DNA of 64,000 nucleotides from Puffinus mauretanicus (lineage: Eukaryota; Chordata; Aves; Procellariiformes; Procellariidae). The notes below the pieces were generated by a model, which worked only from the letters and a program-made list of their open reading frames with translations, had not been told where the DNA came from and did not search any database. Both the position numbers and the translations under genes were made by a program. This document shows, piece after piece, positions 21,101 to 33,016 of the stretch. Position 1 is the first letter of the stretch; each line of letters begins with the position of its first letter. The stretch is from positions 1 to 64,000 of the forward strand of contig JAJKFH010004137.1 in NCBI GenBank assembly GCA_023333565.1. The letters run 5' to 3'.

Positions 21101-24100
21101 TATAAGAGTCGAACACAAAAACTGAAGCCTCCATAATTAGCAGATGTATTTTTAAACAGTTCTTAGCACAACCTTTTCTTACTTCACCTCTGGAAAACAG
21201 GACAAGTAACAAAGAAAGTAATAGTAGGCTTAACTTTTTAATACTCTAAATCCATCCACACTTGTAAGATGTATACGCTTGGATACATATTGCATAATAT
21301 GTTCGGCCTGACCTTTGGGCTCTCTAGGCAGGATATGTTTTAGTTTCACAACAAGAGATTGATCTCTTTTGTTTCCTTTGGCTTTAAATTTAAATGCCAC
21401 TGTACTTCTATTACATATCTTTCAATGAGGTAATTCAAGATAAATGTCTATTGCTAGGCTGAGTTACCACACACAAAAGTATACCCAAGGAAACAAAGAA
21501 CAATTAAAAAAAAGAAAAAAAACAAAGAGATCATGGATTTACAGGAATTTTATCTGGGGTTTCACAGTAATCTCACAGGTAGCCTACCAACAATAAATTA
21601 AACTTTAAACAAACAATTTAGCTTACCCTGTTCTGCATGTTGATTAAACACTGGTACTATAGCAACTGTTCTACATTACTTTTTTAATCCACTGTTTGCA
21701 TTTGCATTTGAAACCACCAGATTACATCAATTGTGTTAAGTATTGACTTATGGTATCACCTGGCAACTGCACAGGGAGGCAGAGGAGAAACTCAATCCAA
21801 CTCCTTTTCATTTGCTTCCTTCCACCTAATATTTCATGGACCATATGACCAGTTAAAATGCAGCTCCCATCTGCGCACAGTGATGTAGCAACTTCAGTTT
21901 CAAAGAAGTTTCTGTGATGTATCTTCTCATTTACATTACGAACAGGCTGGTCCTCAAAAATGCTGGATTAAATTCCAAGTTCAAAAGGGTATTGGAGGAA
22001 ATAAGGAAACGTTTTGGGCCTGAACCGAAACCCGTTAAACCACTGGGAAGAATGCGACTGGATCCACTGGGCTTTGGCAGAGCCAGACTGCCAAGAGAGG
22101 CCGGAGCTCCCTGCCCCGGCGAACGCCTCTGCTGCCGGGAGACCTGGCACAGAGCCACGCGCGGTCCCCGGGCACCGGCTCCAACCCGGATTTAAACCAC
22201 GCGCAGCACGCAGGGGCTGGCCCTGCAAGCCTGTGCTCACCTGGAGCTTCTGCCGGTTTTCCTGCTTCCTTCAGCTGGCCAGTTCACCCTCCCCCAGCGG
22301 ATTTTAGGCAAGTTTAGTCAGGAGCGGGCCATATCGGTACTATGCTTGGGCTTGGCCCAAATCCCTCTGGAGCATCCCGTTGTACCGAAGGATCGGACCA
22401 CTCGGTGCTCCAGCAGATGGGGCGCAGGCATACTGTCCAGTCTCAGGGCAGGCAGGGTGAGACCCTACCTCCGATCGGGATCTGAGCCGTGCACTCAAAG
22501 GTGCGCAACTGCCTGCCAAGCCTGAGCTTCAGAGGAGGCTCGTGCTCCCTTGCACCCAGAGGTGACTACGGCACAGAGCAGTGCTGGCAGCGGGGCACCG
22601 GCAGCACCGCTCCTGCTCCCCCGTTCAGCAGCCCAAGCGCTGTTTCCTTTCCGTCTCTGCTGACCCGCAGATTGTGCCGGCAGATACAATTCAGGATGCT
22701 GCGTACAAATGACGAGGGTGAAACAGGCAGGAAGATGATTCTGAAAGATGCAGTCACAGGACTGCTGTGGCAGATCTGGGTCCGTTGTTTGCTTCACAGA
22801 ATAATGCAACCTCCAACTTCTGGGGCGTTTCCCTAATAGCAAGTGGTCTGAGAAATGTCATGAATCACCAAACCTGAGGACTGCCAGAAACAAGCTCTTC
22901 AGCAAAGCAGACCATTGGGCTCATTTATTCTTCTGCTCCTGCACACATTATCAGCAAAAGGATAATAGAAGTTCATGTCTGAGAAGTTTTCTTCCAGAGA
23001 TTTAAATGTTTAAGAGTTATAACAAATGTCACCTCTAAATCCTCTACAACAGATAGAAGTTCAGAACTGACAAAAATGCACGATAGAAAAACGTACAGCA
23101 AAGGAAAAGCATCAGTCTTAAACAGTACTATACAAAATGTACATTACAGTCATCACAGTAAGTCCAAAAAGTCCATTTTTCTGGATATTTCTGGGACTCC
23201 TTTTTCTCTGCCTGTTTATCCTGTTTATTCTTCTCTCTACAAATTCTAGTTTTTTATTAGAATTGCAGGCAATTTTCCTGGCACAGAAGCTAGACTGACT
23301 GATCTGCAGTTTCGGGGACTAGTTTTGAAGCTCTTATTAATACCACATTTGTTTCTTTGGTATCACAGCCAGTGACTACATATCACTGTTAGTGCAGTAA
23401 TTTCATACTTAAGGTTATTTAGAATGCTTGGATATACGCAGTTTGTTCCTGAATTTTTTTAAATTAATTTGCTCAAAATCCTCCCTCACTTGCATCTAAA
23501 TTTGAGCCGAGTTCCCCAAATTCATGCCCAATCAAGACTGATTCAAGTGAAGCAACCTCCTCAAATTCTTCAACAGTGAAGTTCCAGACATAGGACTTCT
23601 ACGACAGAGCCACTGAGAAACAGTAGCATCCTATTTTAACAATAACTTTTCAATAGACGTCCACTTTTCTTTTTAATAAATGTTCTTTATTTTCCTTACT
23701 ATCAGAGACGAGAATACACTTTACATTATACTAGAGATTACACTTTTCACATTTCTAAAAGCAAAAAGTCAACCATCAAGAATCTCTCTGCTTCTCACCT
23801 GACTAGAATTTTAAAGTGAGGGACCATATACGATAGGAGAAAGGAAAACTCCCCAATTTACATATACCTGTTCTTAACTAGCCAGTTCTACTGAAACAGA
23901 GCAAACCTCTGGAGCTCAGTTAACATGGATCTGCCAAGGCGGGGAAGAGGTGCCAAGGAGCTCTCCCACCACGTGAAGCCAGCCATAATTCTCATCCGTG
24001 AAGTCACCTGAACACAAAGACCTTCTGGACCACCAGAAGGGTAGGAATCGAAGCCAGGTGACTTCCCTCCCCAGGGCACACCGCTGTCAAAGACCATCAC

Positions 24101-27100
24101 ATGCGTGGAGTACGTGCTCTCTACGGATCCCCTGGAGAAACTCCACGCCCGAAGGCAGCACCCCAACTCCTGGACCAGCCGCGGGACCCGGGAGGCAAAC
24201 GCGTCCCGTTCCCAGCCTGGCTGTGCCTCGCGTGGGCAGCTTGGCCTTCCGTCAGCTGAGACAGGCAGCTCAGGGGCTTACCCCTCACTCTTCAGTATCA
24301 GCCACGCTCCGAGGGCGACGCCTTCACTGCCCATTCAGAAAAACAAATTGCTGTCACCGGAGCCAGCTCTTCTTTTTTTTCCCCATTAACAAAAGTAATA
24401 AATTAATAAAGGCAAGTACAAACACCCAAATTAACGGGCAGAACAGAGCCATAGAAATGAAACGAGCCACAATTTATTTTGCTTTAAAAAAACGTATTGA
24501 GGGCCGAAGTCAAACACACATCAGTCCAAAACGCCCAGGAAGAATTACATCTGCAGCTGTGGGGAGTCCAGCCGTGCAGATGACAGAGTATGCAAAACAC
24601 AAAACCTACTAGAGCTGATGACTAGGATTTTAGTAAATTAAGGAACTGTCACTTGGAACTCTGTATTCTACAGGATTTTCATTGCATTATCATTGCCACT
24701 ATGATTTAGTAACAGGATCTGGTTTTATCAGCTTACAGTGCACAACGCACTGTATGCAGAGCCAGTGCTGTGTATCATAATGATTTTTAAGACCATTCTT
24801 ACTCATTTGAAAGGATATCAGGACAAAGTCACAGAAGGCATCCTACATTAGTTTTCTAAAGCAAATCTTCACAGTTAATAATGTACAGAGCAATTAAATC
24901 GGTAACTGCTCACCAAAGAAATAATCTACGAGAGCACCAAAGCTTTAGCTATTGGTTGGCAGAGTCACAGGGAATGACAGCCCCCATGCTGTATGTTGCA
25001 GCTGGAGTTCATTGCCGCTCCACTCAAACAAAACGTCCGGCCCCTGATGGAGACCATTCCTCACCCTAACAAGCTACCGGATCTTGCACGGCTCCTGCTG
25101 GGGACATAAACGAGAAAGGCTTGCCTAGCTTCCAGACAGAACAAATCTAACCACAGGCTGTCAACCACAAACAGCAAGTTCAGCATCCCACAAGGCAGGG
25201 GCACCTGCCCAGCATGTTCCGTTTGGGAGAAAAAACTACTCTTAGGAGACTTTCCAGATACCCGCCCGCTGTCTGCCATTCCCTCCCTAAGGAAACTCTT
25301 CTGCCACCATGAAGTGCACCCCACGTCCAAACATAACGCCGCCAGGGTCTCCAGAGAGGTAAGCAGATGGTGGCAAAGTGGTTTTCTGCAGAACTGGAAT
25401 TCGGCATTAAATCCTGAAGGTAAGGACTTTGTGAATCCTAGCTGGGAATGGCCTAACAGGCACACATGGCCCTAGGAATCCAAAGATGGTACAATTCCAT
25501 CACAGAGAATGGGATTTTGCCATCTACCCGCCAGTACAGGCATTCAGAAGATAACTGCTGCCCTGATGACACTATTCAGCATAAACACCTATTTTGTTTG
25601 ATGCCTCCAAGCTTAAGCCGGGTGAATATGGCCAGTGACTACGCTGTGCTTGGGTTCCTCTCTCTCTGAGAAAGAGGGCCATCTATTCAGAAGATGATAA
25701 GCAGGAGAACAATCCCAGCCTCCACAAAAGGCGGCTCTTGCTTGGTCAGGAGACAGGGCTGTAACACTTGTGAACTGACTCCTCCGACCTCAGACCACGG
25801 CCCTCCTCCGACAAGGGGAAGCTGCTGCCGTGCAGCTGGGTCACTGGCCGACCTCCGGACTTCACCTCGAGGCACAGATCCAGCTCCTGTGTTTATTAAT
25901 TCCAACGACTACTGCTGTGCTTATGAGAAACCATGCCGGAACACAACTATGGAACCAAAACTCACTGAAGTCAGCAGGTGACTTGAAATTTTGGCAGGGC
26001 TTTGGATTCTAACAATAATTAATTGGTTTGTTCCAAGCCCACAAAACCCTAAAGCACATGTAGTTTTACTCAGTGGTAACCAAGGAAGGGAGAGGCAACG
26101 GTCTCTCCAAATCACACTGTATCTCTTCTTAAGTATTTGCAGGACCCCTTCAGCCCTGGCCATCTGACCTTAACCATGTCTTGCTCCACGGACACATAGG
26201 TCACACCCACCTGGGGTTTTGTTTCAAAAGCTTCATGCTGTTTTCTTTACTCTTCATCTAACCTGAACTATTTAACTGCCAAACCACTGAGGATTCTTTG
26301 CCCAGATACTCAGGGAGAATTATTTTATTTTATGAATACTTTGCCCCAGGGGATGATCACCAAGCCCAAAGGCATCCATAGATCTAATGAGCAGACAGAA
26401 ATGAGCTTGCTCTGCCTGTACCCAAAGGTAGCCATGATGCTCTGGAAGGCAGACAGTGGCTCGCCCAACACTGCCTGAATGCGGTACAGGACCCTTAGAA
26501 GTTCAGCAAGGACAGATGAAAGTCCTGCGCCCAGGAAGGAATAACCCTGTGCAACAGCAGAGGCTGGAGACAGCCGGGCCGGGGAGCAGCTCTGCGGGAA
26601 AGGACCGGCGTGTCCTGGGAGGCACGGGCTGAACGCGAGCCAGCCGCGCGCCCGAGCAGCGAGGAGGGCCAGCAGCACCCTGGCTGCACCGAGCAGCACA
26701 GCCAGTGGAAGGGGGGAAGCGATCGTCCCCTTTCCTTGGCACTCGTTAGACCCCACGTGCACTGCTGTGGCCTCCCAGTTCCAGGAAGCCATGGAGGCAC
26801 TGGAGAGAGTTCAGGGGAGGCCACCGGGACGGTGAGGCTGGAGCACATGCCCCGGGAGCGGAGGCTGAAGGAGCCGGCGCAGCCTGAGCAGGGGCAGCGC
26901 CGGGGTCCCACAGCAGCCTGCCAGGGCCTGGGGGGTGTGGAGAAGACGGAGCCGGAGGAGGGACAATGGATACAAGTTGAAAGAAGAGGGGCTGAGGCGG
27001 GTCTAATGAAAACGTTTTTCCTCACGAGGAGGGCCCGGCAGCGGAGGAGGCACCCGGGGGGGTGTGCTATTCCCACCCCCGGAGGTTTTTGGGATCAGTC

Positions 27101-28448
27101 TGGATAAAGTAACCTGGTCTGATCTCATAGCTGACCCTGTGAGCCGGAGACCGGACTAGAGACCTCCCGCCGTCTCTTCCAGGGTGAATTATTTTGTGAT
27201 CCTACGACTCATTTGGCTGCTGTACTAGGCTAGCACGGTTTGATGGTTTCCAGAAGGGAAATGGGTTACAACCAGTCTGGGAGGAGCAGGGGCAAACCCC
27301 ACGTGTTGGCCTCTCTCCATCCACTTCAGCAAGCTCTTTGTAAGTCACAGCTCTGTAATTTTCACTGTTTTCCGTGTCAGATGCAGATTGGAAGTATTCC
27401 TTGAAATACCTGTGAAGTGAATGCAATCAGCCACAGCAAAATTGTTTCCCAAAAACTGAATTAACAAACGCCATGCAGAGTCCAAAAGTGCCTTACATGG
27501 TGATTAGAGTGAAACAATCTTCCAAGAAGAAGGTTTTAAGTATTTTGTTTGGAGTTGTATATATTTCTTCATGAAAGAAATTTGCATGCACAACACTTTT
27601 TCAAAGGTTTTTAAATAATCAAATAATGCCACAGGTTCCAGTCTCGCACATCTAGACAGGGAAATGGGAGTCAAAAGACTCCTGTTGTGCTACTGATTGG
27701 TTGTATGACCATGAGCAAGTTATGTCATTATTTCTTTACTCGGAGCATCGCCCACTAAAACAGGATGTGTCAAATTTTGTCATGGAGATGGAGATCTGCA
27801 GAGGTCCTCAGTATTTGTAATTCACAACATCTTGGGGAAGTTTGGATGCTCTGAAACTCAGAACCCGCAGATCTGATTCCCAACAAAGGGAAACGCCTGA
27901 AGTCAGCGGCGCCATTCCCTGAGACTTCATCTACCCGTTCACAGAACAAGGCAATTACCTTGGCGGAGGGCTCCGAGATCCAGAGGGGACCTGCGTAACG
28001 AAGCGCTCACCTCCGCACAGGCTGCCGGGTCCCGAGTGGCAAAGGTCAGAGCAGCCTGCCTCATGCAAACGTCACGTCCAAAACCGCCGTCCAGCCCGTG
28101 CTGGCGTGCAAGGGACACCTTGAGCTCTTTCAAGTTGTTCGGGGCGGCTAATGCGATGCCGCCATCCTCACAGAACGGAAAGGGCAAATAACCGTCAAAC
28201 CAGAGCCGCCGCCCAGCTCACGCCGCGCCAGGCAGGCCGCGGGGCGCTGCCGGCTGCGGCAACTCCCGAGCGCGGGGGTCACCCGCTTGCGCACCCGCCC
28301 CGGCGCCCCGCTGCCGCCCCCCGCCTCAGGCGGCTGGACAGCAGGGGCGCGGAGCCACGCCGCGGGGAGGGCACGGCCCGGCCCCGGAGCCCCGCGCCGC
28401 CGAGCCCCGCGCCCGCCGCCCCACTCACCCCGGCTGCGGGCCGCTCAT
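8940..28448 (-). CDS. ERICH3: Glutamate-rich protein 3, N-terminal part (nine exons; continues left of window)
   Basis: Joined exons: 28448-28429, 18648-18555, 17127-17002, 16379-16308, 14486-14325, 13698-13615, 11640-11422, 10770-10590, 9126-8940. All junctions are GT-AG and keep frame, giving 1145 nt (about 382 residues). The product matches what I recall of vertebrate ERICH3: a YNSLTDKHLVGYFSNTRIRR motif near residues 12-31, a basic helical stretch at 39-104, a Pro-rich region with RRFHPTTAPNGLE (near 240-252), then the cysteine-containing DUF4590 domain from about 275 (VYQQHCGGENLCVYKGKLLE, FPFSLTFFLNGMQV, GYFGF). ERICH3 is expressed in ciliated cells and brain; its biochemical role is poorly defined. 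The glutamate-rich C-terminal part lies outside the window. It sits tail-to-head with CRYZ on the same strand. Start codon: an ATG in a CpG island with only 20 coding nt, as in human, where exon 1 is also very short. Confidence 0.92.
9127..10589. other. ERICH3 intron 8
   Basis: 1.46-kb intron, moderately GC-rich at 9.4-10.05 kb. Overlapping open frames on both strands there look like composition effects. No repeat recognised. Confidence 0.6.
10590..10770 (-). CDS. ERICH3: ERICH3 exon 8 (DUF4590, first half)
   Basis: 181 nt ending in phase 1, acceptor CTGCAG, donor GTAAGG. Encodes VHLSHDDADFRDEIKVYQQ and HCGGENLCVYKGKLLE, the start of the DUF4590 domain. Confidence 0.95.
11422..11640 (-). CDS. 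ERICH3: ERICH3 exon 7
   Basis: 219 nt, phase 0, acceptor TTGCAG, donor GTAACT. Encodes residues 187-259 with SPYQLPVINNYVIPVPPPS and RRFHPTTAPNGLEQLL, a strong ERICH3 signature. Confidence 0.95.
11641..13614. other. ERICH3 intron 6
   Basis: 2-kb AT-rich intron. No exon, RNA gene or recognisable transposon seen. Introns 7 (10771-11421) and 5 (13699-14324) are likewise plain. Confidence 0.6.
13615..13698 (-). CDS. ERICH3: ERICH3 exon 6
   Basis: 84 nt, phase 0, acceptor TACAG, donor GTGAGT. Encodes residues 159-186, His/Ser-rich and less conserved. Confidence 0.85.
14325..14486 (-). CDS. ERICH3: ERICH3 exon 5
   Basis: 162 nt, phase 0, acceptor TTTTAG, donor GTAAGC. Encodes residues 105-158 with the SPHPPLGPRNHYG segment, which resembles human ERICH3. 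Confidence 0.92.
14487..16307. other. ERICH3 intron 4
   Basis: 1.8-kb intron with short open frames at 15.3-15.8 kb that lack splice context and are not conserved to my eye. Introns 3 (16380-17001) and 2 (17128-18554) hold nothing recognisable either. Confidence 0.55.
16308..16379 (-). CDS. ERICH3: ERICH3 exon 4
   Basis: 72 nt, phase 0, acceptor GATAG, donor GTAAGG. Encodes the basic helix RHHQLEIKRKLENSVRKDRV and four further residues. Confidence 0.92.
17002..17127 (-). CDS. ERICH3: ERICH3 exon 3
   Basis: 126 nt, phase 0 on both sides, donor GTATGC. Encodes residues 39-80, rich in Arg/Glu (SEKEYRLNAMRRDHQRY), likely helical. Confidence 0.93.
18555..18648 (-). CDS. ERICH3: ERICH3 exon 2
   Basis: Acceptor TTTCAG, donor GTGAGA. 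The exon encodes residues 7-38 including the conserved TDKHL..YF.NTRIRRHL motif. It follows a 9.8-kb intron. Confidence 0.93.
19261..19318 (-). mobile_element. Short CR1 LINE 3'-end fragment
   Basis: The plus strand reads TTGGGTTGGGAGGGACCTCC...CATCTAGTCCAACCTCC, the reverse complement of the typical CR1 3' terminus. Only about 60 bp remain. Confidence 0.75.
26485..27212 (+). mobile_element. Diverged GC-rich CR1 LINE copy
   Basis: Several ordered segments match CR1 3' sequence: a stretch like AAGTTCAGCAAGGACAG, a GAGACCCCA/CTGCTGTG-type segment, a GAGCACATGC/GGCTGAAGG segment, GACAATGGATACAAGTTGAA, TTTTTCCTCACGAGGAGGG, and an end resembling CTGATCTCATAG...CTCTTCCAGGG...TGATCCTACGA. It is strongly diverged and GC-enriched, so boundaries are approximate. 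Confidence 0.65.
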
Positions 28449-28910
28449 GGCGCCGGCGGGCGAGGGGCCCGGCGCTGCCGGCCGCGTCCCCGGGCGTCGC
28501 TAGGACACGGCGGGGAGGCCGCGGCGGCGGGCGGGGCTCCCCGCCGCCAATGGCGGCAGCGCCCGGGGACGAGGGGCGGCCCGAGCCCCCGCCCGCGGCC
28601 CCGCCCGCGCAGCGCCCGCCCCGGCGGCAGCAGCGCCCCCGGACCCACCGCACCTGCCGCCAGCTCCCGCCCGGCGCTGAGGCGCGCGGCCGCGCCTGGG
28701 CACGCCGAAGCGTCGGGGCAGCACCCTCGAGCCAGCGCTCCGGCGCCGGGCCCGGTCCCTGCCCGGCCCTCAGGCAGCGGCGGCCCGCGGGCTGACGCGG
28801 CCGCAGCGCCGGGCCGGCAGAAGAGGGTGCGAGGTACTTTCTGCCCCACGGCAACTCCAGGCTTTGGGGGAAGGGGAAGAGGGGAAGGAAGGGGAAGAGG
28901 GAAGGATGGA
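28150..28910 (-). promoter_or_regulatory. CpG island / likely ERICH3 promoter
   Basis: A very CpG-rich block surrounds ERICH3 exon 1 (ATG at 28,448). Upstream (to the right) lies an almost pure purine tract on the plus strand (28,866-28,910). No TATA box is evident, in keeping with a CpG-island promoter. Confidence 0.65.
28429..28448 (-). CDS. ERICH3: ERICH3 exon 1 (coding part)
   Basis: ATG at 28448 encodes MSGPQPG and ends in the donor GTGAGT, phase 2. It joins exactly to exon 2, which starts with A. The CpG-island setting and similar length to the human first coding exon support it. Confidence 0.75.
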
Positions 28911-31900
28911 GAAAGCGTTGTGATACAACACAGGCCCATGAACTTAAACATGTAGCACGAGGTGATATGATGCACAGTCATTTCAAATACCCATCCCCAT
29001 TTCCATTGTTTCAGTACCGATGATGGGAAGGCTCCAAAGTACGCATTTCAATGATCTCTAGAGCTACTCAAATAAAGGAGATTGTCTTTTGCAAAGGAAG
29101 CAACTACCAAGAACATCAATATCCTCTTGATTTTTTATCTTCCCAACCCTGTAATTAAAGTCTCGTTAATTTATTGTATCATGCTGTAGCACACAAAGAA
29201 GTCACGAATACACACGGGACGAGGGGACGACATGATTACAATGGAGCGGGGATACTTTTAATGACTAGAAAGCGTAGGCAGCATTTATTTTGGGCACAAT
29301 GAGATTAACAAAAAGCAGCTGTTTTTCAGAACAATTCCACTCTTTTCTGTTTCAGAAACATGCATAGCAGCAGTTTCCAGACCGTGGCATGTGTACACAA
29401 CTGCACACTTTGAACCCCAAACCTTGCCTGCGTATGCACAGGCCAGCACAAAAGGGAGAGCCTGTGCAACTTTTCCCACCACCCACGGCAGCACCAAGCA
29501 GACTACTGCTGGGAACCACTGCTTCAGAAACCCCATCTGATTAAATCAGGACAAGTTACTCAAAAATAAACTACGAGAATAATCAGCAGAATTATCCTGC
29601 CTGATTCAGGTGTCTATGATCCTCCTCCTCCATCCTGCTCTGCTCTGCCAAAGGGACGGCATGTCCTAAAGGGAGAGCTGAACCAAGGACTCTCTAAGGT
29701 GACAGATTCTCTGGACGGGTGGCTTGCACAGATCACATACACTTGAAAGATCAGCCAGAAATGTGACAAATAACGGCTCTAAGAAATTCAGCTGCAGCCG
29801 CTGAAGAAGCTACCTAGCCAAGATGATTCTCCCTCCACTGGACATCAGTGTCTCTCTAACAGACACTGGAACACCCAGGAACATCTCAACCGTTCCCCCT
29901 TGCAGATCATGGTGAAGGTGGGTGTGCGCTAATATGCCAGGCTTGGACTAGTGTAACTGAGTCACAGGCAAACCGATGCCCGCCCACCTTCAGCATGACA
30001 GCGGTGACAAGATCTTGCAGTGCTACAGCTACACCCGCCCGCTGCAGCCCAACCTTATTTCTGCAACAATACCAGCCACACAACCCGGGTCTCCTGCCCG
30101 CAGCCTGAAAGCGCCCACTACAGCTTCCTCACTCCTTCCTCCACTTTGTGTTCAGTGCTACATCATGATTTTTATTCACACTACTTTTTCCAAAGTTAAA
30201 ACAACCCCCTCCATTTGTACGATACATCAAAAACGGACAAAAGAATTAAATGTCATACTACGTTTCTTCACAAAGCAGTGTAAGTTATGCTGTCTTATTC
30301 TGCTAGGTTACCTTTTTAGAGAGAAGCCTGCAATGTAATAAAAATAGAAGAACTACTCTGACACCTTCTGGTGAGAAACCCCGTAACAAACACTACCCTT
30401 GTTAACAGCAGCGATGCGTACACAGACAAGAAAACTGCTCTGAATTTCATCTCTAAGCATTAGCTACAATGCAGAGGCAGCACTGAGCAAGAAAGGAGTC
30501 ATTGTAAACCATAAGCCTCGCACTCATGTAATACCCTCTAACCAAAGGCCAAATTAAAAAGCATTAAATATTTTAAAACATACAATGTATAAAGAAAACC
30601 TGTATTTTTTATATGCACATCATCTCCGTAATCATATCCGTCGTTAACTGTTACTCTTGACCTGCTATAGAGTACCTTAACATTAAGAGATGTTTTACTT
30701 TTTCTAATAGTGTTGTCAAGTGGAAACGCAGATTCCCTACATGCCATCGCTACCTCAGACTGCATTCTGCCTGAATGAATAGGAATAATCAGCATCTTTT
30801 ACCTGAACAATCAGCTAAAAAACTACCTACCCACATCACTTACACTAGGTTAACCATTCTTCAACCTTCAAATTCAGACTAAGTAGAGATGCAGCTCCCT
30901 GCTCCTATGGAAAGTGCAGCATACGAGGAAACCAGCTTCTGTCCGTTGGGGCATCTGCACAGCCTCGAGGTATGAAGCATCCTGCTACACCTGGGGGCAT
31001 AGGTGGCAGGGTTCCAAGTTAATGCGTCACTACAGCTGAGCCTGCCTAATCCTTCTCTTCCCTAGCAACTCTTTTAAAAGGCACTTACTGAAATATTTGT
31101 TTGAAATCATTAACTCCAGAAACACTCAATCTTCTTCCCTGGCAAAACAATCCGTTTGATGCAATGGTTTTAAGGTTTATAAGAACAAGAAACAATTAAA
31201 TGACTCAGGATAACATCAAAATGACCTCACATTTACATTTGCACAGAAGAAATAGTACTGTGGTCTACCTACTTTAGAAGATAGAGCTCAAGAAGTTCAC
31301 AAAACCAATTATATGACAAACTGCTTGAACAAAATGAGGACTTGACTCAGTGATCCAGCATATTCCGTTAGTCCTGTGTTTAATAGCGAGACTTAAAGCT
31401 ATAATATCTTAACATCACCCACCCCCACCAGAAATACAAATACTTACTTAAATCCTGCTGAATTAATACGGTTGGAAAAAATATGTATATCTTTGTAGAG
31501 ATAGAGCTGTAGAGATGTGTATCTATTTATGGTATGTTAAAAAAATTACTCACTTGTAAGTTTAAGTTATCACTTGAGTAGCAGTCCCAAATAAAGTTAA
31601 CATGGCATTAAGGAGACCTTTCCATACCTGAAAAAGCCTGACATTGCGAATCTGAATCTTGAACTTAAGAGTGGTCTCCTATCTACTAAGAAGTTAATAT
31701 AAAACACAGGAGATGCACTTCCACAGGGACCAACAAAGTCTGGACAAAGTCTTCCTTACATTACTTAACCTTGCATTAAAAAAACATTCCTTCCCTATTT
31801 GACACCAAGACCTTTCTCTTTTATCATCAGTATTATTTGAATTAGTTTCATAAGCCTCACTGTAGAGATCTTCTCTCCTTTTTTGTGATATGTGCCTGGT

Positions 31901-32374
31901 TATTGCTCACAAGTTCATATTCTTGAAGAACCATACTAATTTCTTCCCCCAACACACTACAATTTGTGCAACAGTATTTGTCTCCAGGATGTCACCTGTC
32001 TCAGATCTGAGCCTCAGTTCCCAGCTTAGAGAAATGGTGAAAATGAGGCCTTACTAGTGCCTTTAATAAAAAGAAAACATTAATCTAGGTGTAACTGGGG
32101 GACAGATGCCACCCGTCTTTCATCTGACACCAATCTTTCCTATCATTGATTGCTAACCCAAAAGTGAATTAGTTTTAAAATGTAGCATATGAAAAAGATT
32201 AGTACCTATACTGAGTTATTTAGAAAAATACCAATGTTTATTATTTATCTCACATTCTCTCAAATTAGAAAATAACAACATGCACCTGGGCAAAGAGCAG
32301 TTCCCAACAGTCTCATTAACTATGGTAGCTAGATTTGAAGTAGCATGAGCACACATACTTCCATACTTCTATCC
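28911..32374. other. Intergenic DNA between ERICH3 and CRYZ, left part
   Basis: 3.5 kb of AT-rich unique DNA. No gene, RNA or recognised repeat; the short open frames have no family resemblance. Confidence 0.55.
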
Positions 32375-33016
32375 TGAGAAGAATACAAGGATGCTGTCCA
32401 GATGTGTAGGGATGGGATTAGGAAAGCTAAGGCACAGTTGGAGCTGAATTTGGCAAGGGATGCAAAGAATAACAAGAAGAGCCTTTACAGGTATGTTGGC
32501 CAGAAAGGGAAGATTAAAGAAAATGTACCTCCTCCAGTGAATAAGACAGGAGAGCTGGTGACAACCGACATGGAGAAGGCTGATGTACTCAACAATCACC
32601 TCTCTATGAAGACAGGCTGAGAGAGTTGGGGTTATTCAGCCTGGAGAAGGGAAGGCACCGGGAAGACCTTTCTGTGGCCTTTCAATATGTAAAGGGGGCT
32701 TGTAAGGAGGGAGAAAGACTTTTTTTAATTAGAGGCCTGTATTGACAGGACAAGGGGGGATGATTTTAAACTGAAAGAGGGTAGGTTTAGGTTGGACTTA
32801 AGACAGAAATTTTTTACGACGAGGGTGGTGAGACACTGGAACAGGTTTCCCAGAGAAGTCATGAATGCCCCATCACTGGAAGTGTTCAAGATCAGGCTGG
32901 ATGTGGCTTAGAGCAACCTGATCTAGTGAAAGACATCCCTGCTCATGCCAGGGGGGTTGAAATAGATGATCTTTACAGGTCCCTTCCAACCCAAACCACT
33001 CTACAATTCCATGATA
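32375..33016 (+). mobile_element. CR1 LINE copy with internal deletion
   Basis: 32,375-32,610 translates to the CR1 ORF2 linker before reverse transcriptase ([38 protein letters not shown]). The sequence then jumps at about 32,610 to the 3' part (GACAGGCTGAGAGAGTTGGG, CTGGAACAGGTTTCCCAGAG, GTCCCTTCCAACCC) and ends at an ATTCCATGAT motif. The reverse transcriptase core is missing, so the copy is dead. Confidence 0.92.

Larger units (their letters stand above)
18649..28428. other. ERICH3 intron 1 (9.8 kb)
   Basis: A long first intron with two CR1 fragments (about 19,261-19,318 minus and 26,485-27,212 plus). Otherwise it is mixed unique DNA with GC-richer patches at 20.3-20.7, 22.0-22.7, 24.0-24.3 and 25.7-25.9 kb, where open frames occur by composition. 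No other exon found. Confidence 0.6.

Noticed and set aside
28151..28981. Several overlapping 178-222 codon frames on both strands near ERICH3 exon 1
   Set aside because: Arg/Pro/Ala-rich composition and presence on both strands point to CpG-island composition, not coding.
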